60,547 bases of DNA from Plantago elongata (lineage: Eukaryota; Streptophyta; Magnoliopsida; Lamiales; Plantaginaceae): the NCBI GenBank assembly GCA_036897095.1, contig JAYMSP010000286.1, positions 1 to 60,547 on the forward strand, in the 5' to 3' direction. Below, in pieces: positions 1-11,650 of the stretch. The translations under genes were made by a program, and so were the position numbers. The notes below the pieces were generated by a model. The model was not told where the DNA came from and did no database searches. It saw only the letters and a list, made by a program, of their open reading frames with translations. The stretch's first letter is position 1. Each line of letters opens with the position of its first letter.

Positions 1-2101
1 GGGAGGTAATTGGGTTGGGGGGTTAATTAGTTAAGGGGGGAAGGTGGGTGGGTTGATGAGCTGCTGCATTTATGGTGAGGTTTGGAAAACAGGGAAAGGC
101 ATTTATTGGCACAACATGGACGTTCTATTTAACTAACGGAAACTCTTTCAATTTCGTTTCTTTCAACTTCACTTAATTATATTTTTCGTGTCGTTGATTA
201 TTGTTATTCGGACTTCTGGTTCTGGAGAGGGAATCGAGTTAATCAACTAATTGATGATTTATCAATGTTAATTATGGCTCTAATCATTCTAATTTTGTAT
301 AGTGTCATGATCTCATGCTTATGGATTACGAGCTGTCACTTGTCTTCTCTTTCACATCTTTCCACATTAGATAATTTACTATAGTAATAGAGACATTTAT
401 ATTGATGAAATTAATTGAGATCTACCATGTTATATGGAGATGGATTAGCAATTTGGATTGTCGCTTAGGAAAGGTTCTCTGCAGATTTGACAAACTTTCT
501 AATCTCATACCCATTAATTATTTTAATGCCGCATTAATTCAAACAATTATTCAGTTTTGATTTTTGGTTGGTCAACCGTCAATATACATGTTTACTTAAC
601 GACTCTGACTCTGTAGTACTAGAGCTGCATAAATTTAGGGAGTTGAGAAATAAGTTTGGCTATATACTTATTACATACTATTTGAGTTTATAAACAACAT
701 TTAATAATAATGTCCAATTTTCAAACTTTAGATGTTACTGATTTACAGTAACGTGCAGTATTTATGTTAAATACGGGCCACCTAATTCGTTGTTGGTTGT
801 TGTTACCACTTAACAGCATAATAACTGATACCATGTTTAGCTAGCTAACATTCCAACATTATTAGTCAAACCTTCTTCCCTTGAAAGCCCAATCCTCACT
901 GTTTCACATGCTATATTAATTAAGTCTTAATATTGGCTAACCTCATCCTTTATTGAGGCAAAATCTAAACGTCGCACCGTCTTGCGACTATGACGAGTAT
1001 TGATTCATAGGGGCGAAGGCACCGAGGCCTACACCCCGTGCTTGACATGGGGTCGAAATAAAACAAAAAGAAAGAACAGTATTGTATATTTTGAAATTTT
1101 TTGTTCCTATATATATTAAATTTAAAATTTTAAAAATTGACAAGATTAATTTTTTCAATTGAAGTTAAATAAAAATAATAGCACAACCATACAAATGCAT
1201 TTTAAAATTTATAAAAATTGATGATATTTAAAAACTTGTTGTCTCATTATAAATATATTTTTAGTAGAAATTAATTATAAAACTTAATTTGTGGTTTTAA
1301 AATATAAATTTTCATAATACATAAAAAAAAATGATTCGTGTTCTCTATGAGTGTAATATTTTTATTAATTTAAAGTTTAAAATAATAATAATTATTATAT
1401 TTAAATTAATTATAGTAAAATACGAGATGAAAAAAATTGTGACGAAGGCATAATCTCGCCCTCAGGATAAGTCATACTACTAAAGTATCACCAAACCCTT
1501 TGTTTCCAACTGGAGTGTGAACTCTAAATTTTAGTAATTCTAAGAATGAATTGGGGAAACGAAATTGTAGAGTAGCTAACGTGAAATTATATAAGCTCAT
1601 ATTCCAAGTGTAACAAACATGGCACGAATTTGAAGAAAGGCTCAAATCTCGAATTGGTATGGAGTTTCAATCATGTCGCACAAGAGACAAATTGTCATTC
1701 CAAATTCCTATTTGAGGGCAAAAACGTTAGGCGCAACAACAGGTCTTTTTGTTTCTTCTTCCTTTTGTCAAACTGGCAATTTCCACAGCCTGTCTTGATA
1801 ACAAAACACACTTCCTTGTTCTCTCTTGGTTGGTTTATATGAACTCATTCGCCGACTTTGAGTCTTTGACCTCCTAAGACTTGACTTTGACAACATCTTG
1901 TTCACACAATGACTTGTAGTATTTCTTTAATTTCATTTATCGTTTTTCTCCCGACTGTAAACTTTAGAAAACGAAGAAAAAGGAAGTAATGAATCGAACA
2001 TGCAAACGAAATCTCATATTTAAAGATACTCTTATTGATAGTGTACAAGTATATGAGCATTATTACTAAAATCACGGATGCGGACTTATTTTCAGTCTAT
2101 T
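1..2101. other. Intergenic, no gene seen
   Basis: AT-rich sequence with only short, unconvincing reading frames on either strand. A stretch near 1008-1465 is bounded by GC-richer ends (GGGGCGAAGGC near 1011 and CTCGCCCTC near 1457 in inverted sense), which may be a short degraded transposon, but the ends match poorly. The left edge (1-120) is G-rich and could be flanking DNA of a gene outside the window; nothing in it proves that. Confidence 0.6.
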
Positions 2102-2838
2102 CTAATTCTTGAAAAAGTCGGAGAAGGTAGGAACTTTGAACTCGCCCTTGTGTGAAAGGGGAATAGTTATGTTGCCAAGAAGTGGAACATCAATAACCAG
2201 ACCTAAATCCAACACATAGTCGATATCACAATCGGCACCAACGTCTTGTGCCAAACTTGCCAAAACAGAGTATGGCACCTTCACTGGAGTATCCAGCAGA
2301 GTATTATCGTTAGCCTTCACGAATCCAGGATCCGGTACTTGCCCTCTTGTTATCTCCCTGGTTCAAACACAGTCCATTGAAGTCCATACATTACATATAA
2401 GGAACTTTGTATTGTCATTTTACTAAATTAACTTTACTAGCAGAACATATTATAAGAATTTATAACTGACAGTTCCACAGTTAGGAAAGTTCTCAATTTG
2501 CTCTAGTAGTTGATGAAATACGGAGAGGCCGAAATGGACTGGTATTAAAGTTAGTGAGTTGGACTCCGAAGTAGTTACCTATGTGCACTTTTGAGTGAAA
2601 AATTGATCTGGCAAATGGGAATCGGGACCATATAAGGGTTGTGAACGTTGACTCTAGCGAGCAGTGTAACTCCTTGACGACTAGCGTCCTTAAGATCAAC
2701 GCCCACGATTGATGCCTCTGGTTGTTTCTTGGTTTTGGTCGAAGCTGGTCTAGGATTCTTGCTCCTCCTCATCATATTAGGCACTGTGGTCTTAATGCCT
2801 CGGGAGACTCTTGACAAGAATTGTTTTGAAGAGTTCAT
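2102..2838 (-). CDS. LEA14: LEA14-like protein (LEA_2 family)
   Basis: Two exons, 2838-2579 and 2357-2102 (intron GT at 2578, AG before 2357), give 516 nt and a 171-residue protein. The body reads as a LEA_2 / water-stress hypersensitive domain: DVDLKD-like start (here GVDLKDASRQG), NPYMVPIPIC, SAHREI, VPDPG, DTPVKVPYS, DIDYVLDLGL, then a C-terminal LPTFxDFF-type end (VPTFSDFF). Family knowledge: LEA14-type proteins are atypical, folded beta-sandwich LEA proteins linked to drought and salt responses, mostly cytosolic. The N-terminus carries about 40 basic, low-complexity residues beyond the shortest LEA14 proteins; a plastid or mitochondrial role for it is only a guess. A TATA-like TATAAAATT lies at 2897-2904, about 60 bp upstream of the ATG. 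It sits tail-to-head with the WRKY gene on the same strand. Confidence 0.9.
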
Positions 2839-2895
2839 GATTTAAAAGTCAGATAACTAATAGTAGTATAATTTATTTGGTAATTAAGGGGTGTT

Positions 2896-2905
2896 AATTT
2901 TATAG
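2896..2905 (-). promoter_or_regulatory. TATA box of LEA14-like gene
   Basis: On the minus strand TATAAAATT lies about 60 bp before the ATG at 2838, which would leave a 5' leader of about 30 nt. Confidence 0.5.
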
Positions 2906-3242
2906 TAGTAGATAGTACAGAGTGTAGAATGTAGACCAAAAGAACCTAATGAAGATAACATTGATTAATATCATTATGCTTCATGTCCATTCCACTTTTA
3001 CCTGTAGGAATTTGAATCTGATTCTAATCTTCAGCTGGTAGTATAATGTGCCTAACTTAAAGCTGAAGAATTTCTGAATAGATGGTTTGAATCTGATCTT
3101 TTTAAGTCCATTTAAGAGCGAAATCATCACATCGTAGAGATTGAACTGAACCCGGTGAGATAAAAATGGATGTTCCATATGTGTGAAAATTAACATGTTA
3201 ATTCAGAACATATACAGAGATTTAAGGAAATAACTGAGTAAA

Positions 3243-4856
3243 TTAGAAGGCGTTGTTGCTGGTAAGGGCGTGTATCTGATTGAGAAGAGGACTGAGACTC
3301 TCCATGAGCTTCTCGCAAGGATGGTTGTGGATTCCTTCGTACGTTGTCACCACAATGCTCGTGTCGTTGCTCAGCCTCTGCACTTGTTTCTTCACGTTGC
3401 ACGTGTGATGGCTGCAACGGTAGTAGCTCCTAATTCGCGTATGTAGCAAGCAACAAAACATCAAACTCATTTTAAAACCATAATTATGCACCTTCAAAAT
3501 AGACAATTGAAAGAATTCCATCTCATTTAAGGAAAATTTGAACTAGCCTAGAAGGGTAATTTAATGGATTTATATTAATTCTATCAGTATAACAAGTTAA
3601 AATGCTTCGGTCTTCTGTAGAAGTAGATGAAAATTTGATGCACCAGTAGTAGTTTACATGACTATGTGTTGAAAATTGAAGTCAAGTAGTTGATGTTGTT
3701 TATGACTTGTTTGGCTGCATTGTTATTGAATGGGTAATGTAGTTGATCGTTCACCAAACTAGAGTACGCACTAAAAATTTCAAGTTATCATTACTTCTCG
3801 ATCTTATGTAGTCCTAAAATATTACTACATGCTACAAAAGTAAATCTTTCTCTTCATGTATACTCATCGAATGATAAATTTAATATTCTTTATCTTCTAA
3901 AAAAATTTATTATATAATTTAATTAAATATTTTATATTTATAATTTTAATTAAATCGGAATTAAAAGTTGAATAATGTTATTACGAAAAATTTAAAACAT
4001 GACATTTATTCTAAAGTGAAAATAGTAATAGTAATTAGTATTAGTAAGTTGATACTATATGAATGATCTGTAGTATATGATTTGAGTTATGGAGGGTGAC
4101 AAGTTCCACTCGCACCAATTAACAAAATTTAAGTGTTTGGTTGAAAATTTTAATTTAAAAAATCGTGTTAAAATAATAACACGATATTTTGAATTAAAGT
4201 TCTCAACCAAACCACCAGTAATCTCCCCAATTCCATGCTGCCCCATTTTCATGTGAAAAGTATGAAGCCAAAAATTCCAGATATTAATTCTCTTATGATG
4301 TGCATGGCACACTAACAAGGAGCAGAATTGATCAATTTATCTGTACACCATATACATACATGATACATCAACAGATCAACTTGTTCAGCTTGAAATTATT
4401 AAGTGTATATGTATATTAAGGAATACATTTTCAAGAATAGAAAAGAAAAAGATTGGTACCAATTAGAATGACATTGGCAGTGATGAATTACCTGGGAAAG
4501 TTGCTATTTTTGACAGATTTCTGGCCGTATTTTCTCCATCGAAAACCATCATCAAGAATGTCCTCTTCACTTCTAGTCTGAAACTCAAACCTTGGCACAC
4601 TTGTTTTTCTGCTCCTTGGAATTCTTCTACCAGTGTTCGTGCTACTTGCAATGTCGTATCCATCATACGCTGTCGCTGCAATATTATTTTCTGATATGTT
4701 AACACATTGGGAAGAGTTTTCCATTGTATCAACAGATTGGGCATGTTCCATTTGAGGGAGATAATTAGAAGTAGAAGCCATGTTGTGAAATGGAGTGGTT
4801 GAAGAATTCATCAAGATATTGTAAAGATGAGGCTGTGTTTCTTGTTGTTCTTCCAT
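3243..4856 (-). CDS. WRKY transcription factor, group IIc
   Basis: Exons 4856-4492 and 3429-3243 (552 nt, 183 aa). The WRKYGQK heptapeptide is at residues 107-113. The intron interrupts the codon for the conserved PR arginine, the position typical of this domain. The zinc finger is C127-X4-C132-X23-H156-X-H158 (CSHHTC ... HNH), with the IIc signature NVKKQVQRL and [16 protein letters not shown] proteins bind W-boxes (TTGACC/T) in the nucleus. The closest Arabidopsis relatives should be the WRKY43/24/56/75 group. An in-frame ATG 51 nt upstream (4907) exists, but a TATA box at about 4913-4924 would place transcription start downstream of it, so 4856 is preferred. Inverted and direct W-boxes sit upstream (GGTCAA near 5528, TTTGACC near 5580), consistent with WRKY cross-regulation. 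No other domain is seen. Confidence 0.92.
4135..4212. repeat. Fold-back MITE-like palindrome, copy 1
   Basis: A near-perfect hairpin inside the WRKY intron. The left arm starts GTTTGGTTG and the right arm ends CAACCAAAC, and the arms stay complementary inwards through ATCGTGTTA / TAACACGAT. A related copy lies at 26458-26555. Confidence 0.65.
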
Positions 4857-4910
4857 GATTCCATCCACCTCCAGAATGCAGAGGGAGAGAATGAAACTCT
4901 TTAACATTTT

Positions 4911-4925
4911 TCCATATATATAGAT
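4911..4925 (-). promoter_or_regulatory. TATA box deciding the WRKY start codon
   Basis: CTATATATATGG on the minus strand lies only a few bases upstream of the first in-frame ATG (4907) and about 55-65 bp upstream of the second (4856). With the usual TATA-to-start spacing of roughly 30 bp, the second ATG is the one that would be transcribed. Confidence 0.55.
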
Positions 4926-5907
4926 AAAAGATTAACATAATGAGAACATTAATAAAAGATTTAGAGTGAAATCACATCTTCAACCACTTTTTGATGTGAC
5001 AAATAGGATGAATCTGTCATAATATCCCTTGAAAATAGTCACTTGCTAGGTACTATAATGAGGTTAGTCATTGTTATCCCCTAAAAACAGAGTAATCTAT
5101 GGGTAAATAAGGTAGTCATTTTCAGATTAACCTTCATCTGACCGGAGACCAAATGAGGGAAAATACGCAGAAAAATATCATCTTCGACCATTTTGTACTA
5201 GTTCAAAAATATTTATAATATATCTCTAATTCTCTATCCACCGAAAAATAACATATGTATTTTTATCCTCAGTTTTCCCGAACCGGAGTAACTTTCGATT
5301 GTGTGTTTGCAGTAAACTGTAGTAACTTGTGGATCAGTTGGGAAGCCAACTAAATTTCAACTAACTACTAGTAATTCTGTTCAACTGCCTGCATTTCATA
5401 ACCAATAAAAACGTTGTTGCCTACGTGCATGCTCCTGTTATAGGGTGACGTTTCAAAGACGCTTTTCAGATTCATTTATGCAACAATACAACAATCTGGT
5501 TCCTTGTTACATGTAAAATCAATAGAATGGTCAACAACAAAGATTATGCGGGTAAAGTAACCTCATCTATTCCACCAACATTTGACCATATTAATATTGT
5601 AAAAAATTTTGGTTTAAAATATTTTCGTTGGTAAAAACTTAAGTAAACATAATGAGATATAAGTGAAATATGCCATCAACTCATGAAAAAGTTAACTTAG
5701 TGATTCAAGCTACAGAATACTGAACTAAGACTAACGAGTACATGGACAATATTAGCACCTGCTTTCTTGCCCATGAGCTGTCAGGGGGGCTAATATCAGC
5801 TCTCGGAGGTGGTTGACATGAGTTGTACTTGAGTGATGCCTACTCAGAGTGGCTGGCTTACTACAAAAGGAAATGTACCTAGGAGCAAAAATGCCACCAA
5901 ATATCCA
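4926..5907. other. Promoter region of the group IIc WRKY gene
   Basis: No reading frame of note. It contains two W-box cores (GGTCAA near 5528 and TTTGACC near 5580) and, at its right end, the 3' flank of the iminopeptidase gene on the minus strand. Confidence 0.5.
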
Positions 5908-8900
5908 TCAGAAAAGAGGCTTCTTTCCATTTAACATCCCGAACAGATGATCCAGAATTTGGCCACCAGCTTCTCTCAAACCGGAATGCATGTATTCGTT
6001 AGTGATATAAAGCCTAATTCCTGATATCTGAGATGCTGTCTCCATTGAAAGCTTAAAGTTCACATATAAGTCTTCGTAATACACAGCAGCCGCAACAGGT
6101 ACCTGTAGATGTATCAAAATTATTCAAATTAATCAGTTTATGCATTTGCAAACAAGATGCATCTGTTAAACAAAATTAAAAATATCCAGTACTCATCGTG
6201 TAGATCATCAACATGAAAGAAAACCCCTAACAATTTGGTTCTAGAATGTTTTGACAGGCATGCTTCGTTAATTATTTTGTCGACCTTTTGCCTCCACAGT
6301 AATATACATCGTTCCCGTGCTATGTACTGTATTAATGAATCTGATGTGTCATTTATGCTGCCATTTTTCTACTTCTCCACATCTCTTTTTTCACTGATGA
6401 ATTGACTGCCCAATCCATTTCCAAATTTAAGAGCTTCTATTTTGAAGTTGACTTGAGTCAGGGTATGGAAACAAACCATGAGAAAAGATACAGGCCCGAA
6501 GAGAATAAGTCGTTTCAACTTCAAATATGAAGATACAAGAGAGTTGCATCTTAGTTGACATATATATAAGCACAGCATGGTAAGACTGAGTGTAACTTAC
6601 ATTCTATGAATTAGACAACATTGATGACGAAATGTTAATCCGATAATGACGAAGAAATTGTAGTTAAGATGTTGCACAAGAAGTGTGCTATGAAGGAACC
6701 TAACCTCATTATTTTTCAGTGTTTCAATGTCATATAGAGGTGGCCAATCTTTCTTCGCTGCCAATAACTCAGCAGCTTCTTTGAAAGGCCTTAAGGCGTG
6801 CATTTCATCGAAGAACCACGGGAAAATCATCTGAAATGAACACAGCAATGGGATGCATATTAGGTATTAGAAAACAACCAATTATAAATATCATAGTTAC
6901 AGAATATGAAGACATGAAAGAAGTGTCGGTATGGCTGATCCTTCCTTTATACAAAGCTTATTCACTTGGCAACTATTAAAAACAGCCTAAGCCTTTTAGT
7001 CAATACCTCTCCAGTGAACAGTACCGGACGCCCTTCTTTGACGGCCTTTATAGCATCAAACTTGCTATCATGTTCTGCTCTTACTCTATGAGCAGACCAA
7101 TTGGAAGAAGCACCCTTCAATATTTTTAAGAATGGAGAAGTTAGAAAATATCATTACATCGTTAAAGCACAGAGTAAAATACTAAAAAGGCACGAACACG
7201 TCATGAATATACTTGTTATTTTCACATGTAAGATTATATAGTGTTACTGTCTTCTTCTAAAAGCAATTAACATATGTAATCGGCAAACATTATTTAAGGC
7301 ATTACCCAGTTAGACAATAACAAGAAAAAAGTACCTGACAGTATATGGATTCATGCATGAGTGCATATAGAGGATTCGTATCATAACTCAACCGCTTCTC
7401 ATACTGCATGAATGTAAGAACATGTCATGAACAGAAAGTAACTTGGAGCTGCTATGTGGTAGTGAAATCAAATAACGCAGCCTGAAGAAACATAAATTTC
7501 AGAAAGGCATGTTCCTTACTGCAGACAAAAAGTTGTAGCTGATTCTCTTTGGTGCTCCTGGAACTAATACAGGATCCCAGACTGTCTCTAACCTGTGAGC
7601 AACATGTTAAAATGACGATTCAAATCCCATAAAAAATCAATCCACTTTACAAGATGATGTTTAGGTGATTTACATATAATGCAAGCGTTCAAAGCCAGTG
7701 CTAGATCCTAAAGCATCCAACCCTAGAATTTGTAGTCCATGAGGAGTTAAGATGCCACCAGAGGGAAGAGGTACCTGTGTACATAGGAACGTAAACACAA
7801 TCACAAAGATAGCAAAAGGTTGCAAACGAATTTGCCAGTTCCAATTACAAATGGAATTGATTTAAAATATGAAAATAGTTTAGAGTGAATGTGTCCTAAC
7901 CCCGCCTCCTTCAGATTCTGCCAAGTAATTCACCACTTCTTGTACTATCTCAACATCTTGAGGAAACCTCTCATAATACTTCTTGTTTTGACTCATGAGC
8001 TGCTCGAAACATGCTCTGTAAACAGTATCGGCAGGACATCCACTTCCAATTAGAGGTATTCCACCAGTTAAAAGCACTTGTCTTAATCCTTGAGGAGCAA
8101 AACTCAGGTAGGTAATTGCAGAAAAGCCCCCATAACTCTGCAAAAAAGTGTTTCGACATCATAAGCACACAAGGAAACAGTAGTACACATTGCGAAAGAG
8201 AATTCGTAAAAGGAGCAGAATAGGCTTTGCATTTTTACATTAGAATTAGAAAACTTCGATATGGCTTTTACCTGCCCTAACACAGTCCATGGTTTGGATT
8301 GAGGAACAAGCTGCTTGCGAATTAATTCAGCATCATTCACTATATTGTCAGCTCGGAAATGTGTCAGGTAATTAGCCAAATCTGAAGCAGAACCGAATTG
8401 TGACATTGATGATGGTGTTAAGGGTGTTGATAATCCAGTTCCTCGCTGCAGCAAACATTTCAGTATAAATATGGTGAACATATTACAATCACATGAAGCC
8501 AAGAATAGAAAGCGTCCAAAAGAAGCTTGCCTGGTCCATGAGAATGATACGGTATTCCTCAGATGCTTTACTTATCCATCCACTGCTTTCAGTTGGTCGC
8601 ATGCACTCAAAACCAGGTCCGCCCTGTAGGTACAGTAAATATGGGAGGTCTTGTTCTTCCTTGCCAACTGCAAAAAATGTGGATATGCAAGAAGTGTAAA
8701 GAAAGAGAAATGAGAACAAGCATGTCTGACCAGCATGAGAAATAATATGAAAAACATAAGCAAGACTGTTGCAAATCTCAGAGAAAACACAATGTATGGA
8801 GAAATCAAAAGAGCAAAAAACCACCTAAAGATGTCATTTTACATAGACTGCGCGCATCAAGACTCACAAGACAAAGTCACAAAACAACCATACCACGCTA

Positions 8901-9632
8901 ACAAGTAACAAGCTAATGTTAATGGCAAACTCACAATAATAATTTCAGGTCAAGCACACATGCAAATCAGTTGGCATAAGCTTTATGATCATCATATGAG
9001 TTACATGTGAAGCATTCACCTAAATCAGAAAAACTCTTAAAATTCAACCTGGAGTATAAAAGAGGGCCCTACTGCATTATTATTTCTTAATTTAGTTTGA
9101 CAAGGACATAAAAATCCATAAAGGTCCATGCTTTGTCGAATTACAGCACACTCAGAAGTCAAACAAATGGTCAACTGAACGTGATTCAATAATTCATACA
9201 CAATTACACAACCCGATATGATTTTCAGTAAGCCGAAAATTCAAATGAACCAATGCTAATAATTAATTTGAAAAAAAATCATTCACCAGCCACGATTTCA
9301 CGAGCGAAAACAGAAATCTTGGGCGACGAATCAACGGAGTAATCAAGCGGAACGGTGAACTTATGATCGCGGAGACGTAGCTCAGGCACCGAGAACCACT
9401 CGCCGGTGGTGTGATCGGTGCCGCTGGATATAGAGGTGGCGTAGCAGGCCATTGGTGTGATCCTGCAGTTGATGACTCGATGAGTAGAGGAGTTGATGAT
9501 TAGACGGGTTAGGGTTGATGATGATGATAAAAATGGAAGTGGAGAATATGAAATAGTAGTGAGAATTGGATTGACGGAAATGGAAATGCGTAGTGGAGAT
9601 AGCAATTTCAGGCGTGCCGATACTGCCCGCAT
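5908..9632 (-). CDS. Proline iminopeptidase-like alpha/beta hydrolase (S33)
   Basis: Ten exons: 9632-9287, 8667-8531, 8445-8272, 8137-7901, 7774-7674, 7592-7520, 7403-7335, 7114-7007, 6830-6705 and 6102-5908 (1566 nt, 521 aa). Peptidase family S33 (prolyl aminopeptidase), which removes N-terminal proline. Visible landmarks are QGGPG at 130-134 (oxyanion region), DQRGTGLS across the exon 2/3 junction, nucleophile GQSYGG with Ser220 at the exon 3/4 junction, and NEYMHSGLR with His496. Asp468 in YYEDLYV is the likely third triad member by inference. The first 60 or so residues are rich in Ser, Arg and Leu and low in acid, as in a plastid transit peptide. Intron 2 uses a GC donor (CAG|GCAAGC at 8530-8529). 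No TATA box is obvious, and the start shares a short upstream region with the divergent F-box gene. Confidence 0.92.
8529..8530 (-). other. GC-AG intron donor
   Basis: The exon ends in ...ATG GAC CAG and the intron begins GCAAGC. Joining to the acceptor at 8446 restores the conserved DQRGTGLS in frame, and no GT nearby does so. CAG|GCAAG is the known consensus for plant GC-AG introns. Confidence 0.85.
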
Positions 9633-10138
9633 TTTAGTTCAGCCGGGTTTGGATTGGGTCGTTCAGATAAGGCAAGCCAAGGTGACATTTTAATTTACAA
9701 AATTATGTCCAAGTCGAAGTTTTTGTAAGAGTCATTAATATTTTATATATTAATTTCATCGTTTTATGTATAAATTATTATTTTTATAAATTAATTATAA
9801 AATTTTAATAAAGTAGAAAAGAAAAGTAAAATTCAGTATGAAAAAGAAATATATAGAATTATTAATAAAAGTTTTTTTTATGTAATTAATCGTAGCAAAA
9901 GTGATCTTGTAAACTTCTTAGTTTAATTCTTTTCGGTTAGAATTGAAAATAAAAAAAGTTGAAATTGGTTTAAATGGAATTGTCCGGTATAAATCAAGAA
10001 TATAGAGTTCAGGTAGGAATCGGTTTATGTATTTAAATTCTAACACGACTGAAATTAGAAACCAACTGCTTCATGGCTTAACCTGAGCTATGTAGACTGT
10101 AGTATACATTCTATAAGTATGCACCTTTAAAAAGATAC
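9633..10138. other. Shared upstream region of divergent genes
   Basis: About 500 bp between the iminopeptidase start (-) and the F-box start (+). The left part is moderately GC-rich and the right part very AT-rich. TATAAGTA at 10111-10118 is a possible F-box TATA element, although it sits very close to the first ATG. Confidence 0.45.
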
Positions 10139-11452
10139 ATGGTAAATTGCTTCGGCTTTCTGTCATGGCCTTTTCGTAAAATCAGACCTTCATCAACGAC
10201 AAAAACGAAATTACAACTAGCCATGATGAAATACGTGTTAGACAATCTACTAGATAACGAAGTTACCGAATCTAGTTCTTATTATGATGATGATATAAAT
10301 GTTGATAATGATTTGTTCACCAAATTGCCCAAGAATTTCATCACCTCGTATATCCTCAAAAAGCTTCCTGCTAAAAATCTCTTTCAGTTAATGCAGGTTT
10401 CGAAACTATTTAAATCCTTAATCTCCGAACCCAATTTCCTTAATTGTCATATCTCATCCCTCAATCCAACACAGGATCATCTGCTTTTTCACAAGTACTT
10501 ACCACGCAAAAGATTTTACTTCTGTTATCGTAATAGTTCTACAAGTAGTTTTTCCTCGTGCAACTCTGTTCAAATTCTGTTTGAGTCGGAATGTTTTAGT
10601 GGTTGCTTGAAAGTGGTAGGTTCGACACGAGGAGTTGTGTTCCTCTGGTATCGGGACATCGTCTGTAACTCTACTGAAGTTATGTGTTTATGGAATCCTC
10701 TGATTGGGGAGCTGAAATGGCTTCCTCCTGCTCCGTCAAGTTGGATACCGATGCAGTTGGTTTTTGGATTTGGGTTTGATCATGAGAATGTTGATTTTAA
10801 GGTGGTTAAGATTGTCTATCAGGATTGGGATTGCATTGATCAGACAGAGGCGTTTGTTTATGCACGAAAGACGAAATCATGGAGGAGTGTTGGAAATGCC
10901 GTACCTTGTATAGCCGATCTGAGTGATTTTGATAGTTGTAACAGTGTTTCTGTCGATGGAGTGGTGTACTGGCTCGCGTATAAGCAGCCACTGGGATATT
11001 ATTACACTAACCGACGGCCCGATTGCATAATGGGATTTGATTTAGTTGAAGAGGCATTCAATGTTGTGAAATTACCACATGGGATTCTCAAGCAAGGTAA
11101 GGAATTGAGACTAATGACATGGCCTGACGGAGAATCTCTGGCTTTATTTGTTCGTAAAGATACTCAGGGTGGATATAGTACTTGGAGCATGTTTGTGGCG
11201 AATGTTGTTTCTTATAGCAAGGCAGTATTGTCATGGGAGGAAAAATTCACTCTTGTGATCCCAAGTTGCTTTGTCCCACAACGGTTGGTGAACTCTCGAC
11301 AAGTTATGGCTACTGTGACAATCAATAGGATTAAGGAGGTGGTTATGTATGATGTTGAAGAAGAGAAAATGAAGTGTCTTGGAGATGGTAGTTTGCCACC
11401 ATTTAGCTACATAACTGATTACACTCCTAGTCTGGCTTTGCTTGATTCTTAA
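10139..11452 (+). CDS. F-box protein with FBA/kelch-type C-terminal region
   Basis: A single uninterrupted exon, 437 aa. Residues about 62-105 form an F-box (LPKNFITSYILKKLPAKNLFQL... VSKLFKSLI), the segment that binds SKP1 in SCF ubiquitin ligases. The rest resembles the F-box-associated region of the large plant F-box/kelch-type family: CNSTEVMCLWNPL, FGFGFDHENVDFKVVKI, VDGVVYWLA, IMGFDLVEEAF. Such proteins choose substrates for ubiquitination; the substrate here cannot be told. The first ATG lies only about 25 bp after a TATA-like element, so translation might begin at Met29/30 (10223-10228), which still keeps the whole F-box. A decayed partial copy lies just downstream. Confidence 0.9.
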   Translation: MVNCFGFLSWPFRKIRPSSTTKTKLQLAMMKYVLDNLLDNEVTESSSYYDDDINVDNDLFTKLPKNFITSYILKKLPAKNLFQLMQVSKLFKSLISEPNFLNCHISSLNPTQDHLLFHKYLPRKRFYFCYRNSSTSSFSSCNSVQILFESECFSGCLKVVGSTRGVVFLWYRDIVCNSTEVMCLWNPLIGELKWLPPAPSSWIPMQLVFGFGFDHENVDFKVVKIVYQDWDCIDQTEAFVYARKTKSWRSVGNAVPCIADLSDFDSCNSVSVDGVVYWLAYKQPLGYYYTNRRPDCIMGFDLVEEAFNVVKLPHGILKQGKELRLMTWPDGESLALFVRKDTQGGYSTWSMFVANVVSYSKAVLSWEEKFTLVIPSCFVPQRLVNSRQVMATVTINRIKEVVMYDVEEEKMKCLGDGSLPPFSYITDYTPSLALLDS

Positions 11453-11650
11453 TGTCCATTAGAAAGACAAGGAGCTGAGTTATATAGCTATCTTCAATGG
11501 CTTCTTGAGTTTCTGGTATAACCTATGGACTGGCCACCTGACTGCCTAATGGGATTTGACATAGTTCACCAATTGTGTAAGGTTGCCAAATCACATGTGA
11601 AACATCTTTCGCAGGCCTGTTATCATTATGCAGGATGTTCGTAAATGAGT

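Noticed and set aside
1008-1465. Possible short DNA transposon with GC-rich ends
   Set aside because: Ends match only loosely in inverted sense and no target duplication is visible.
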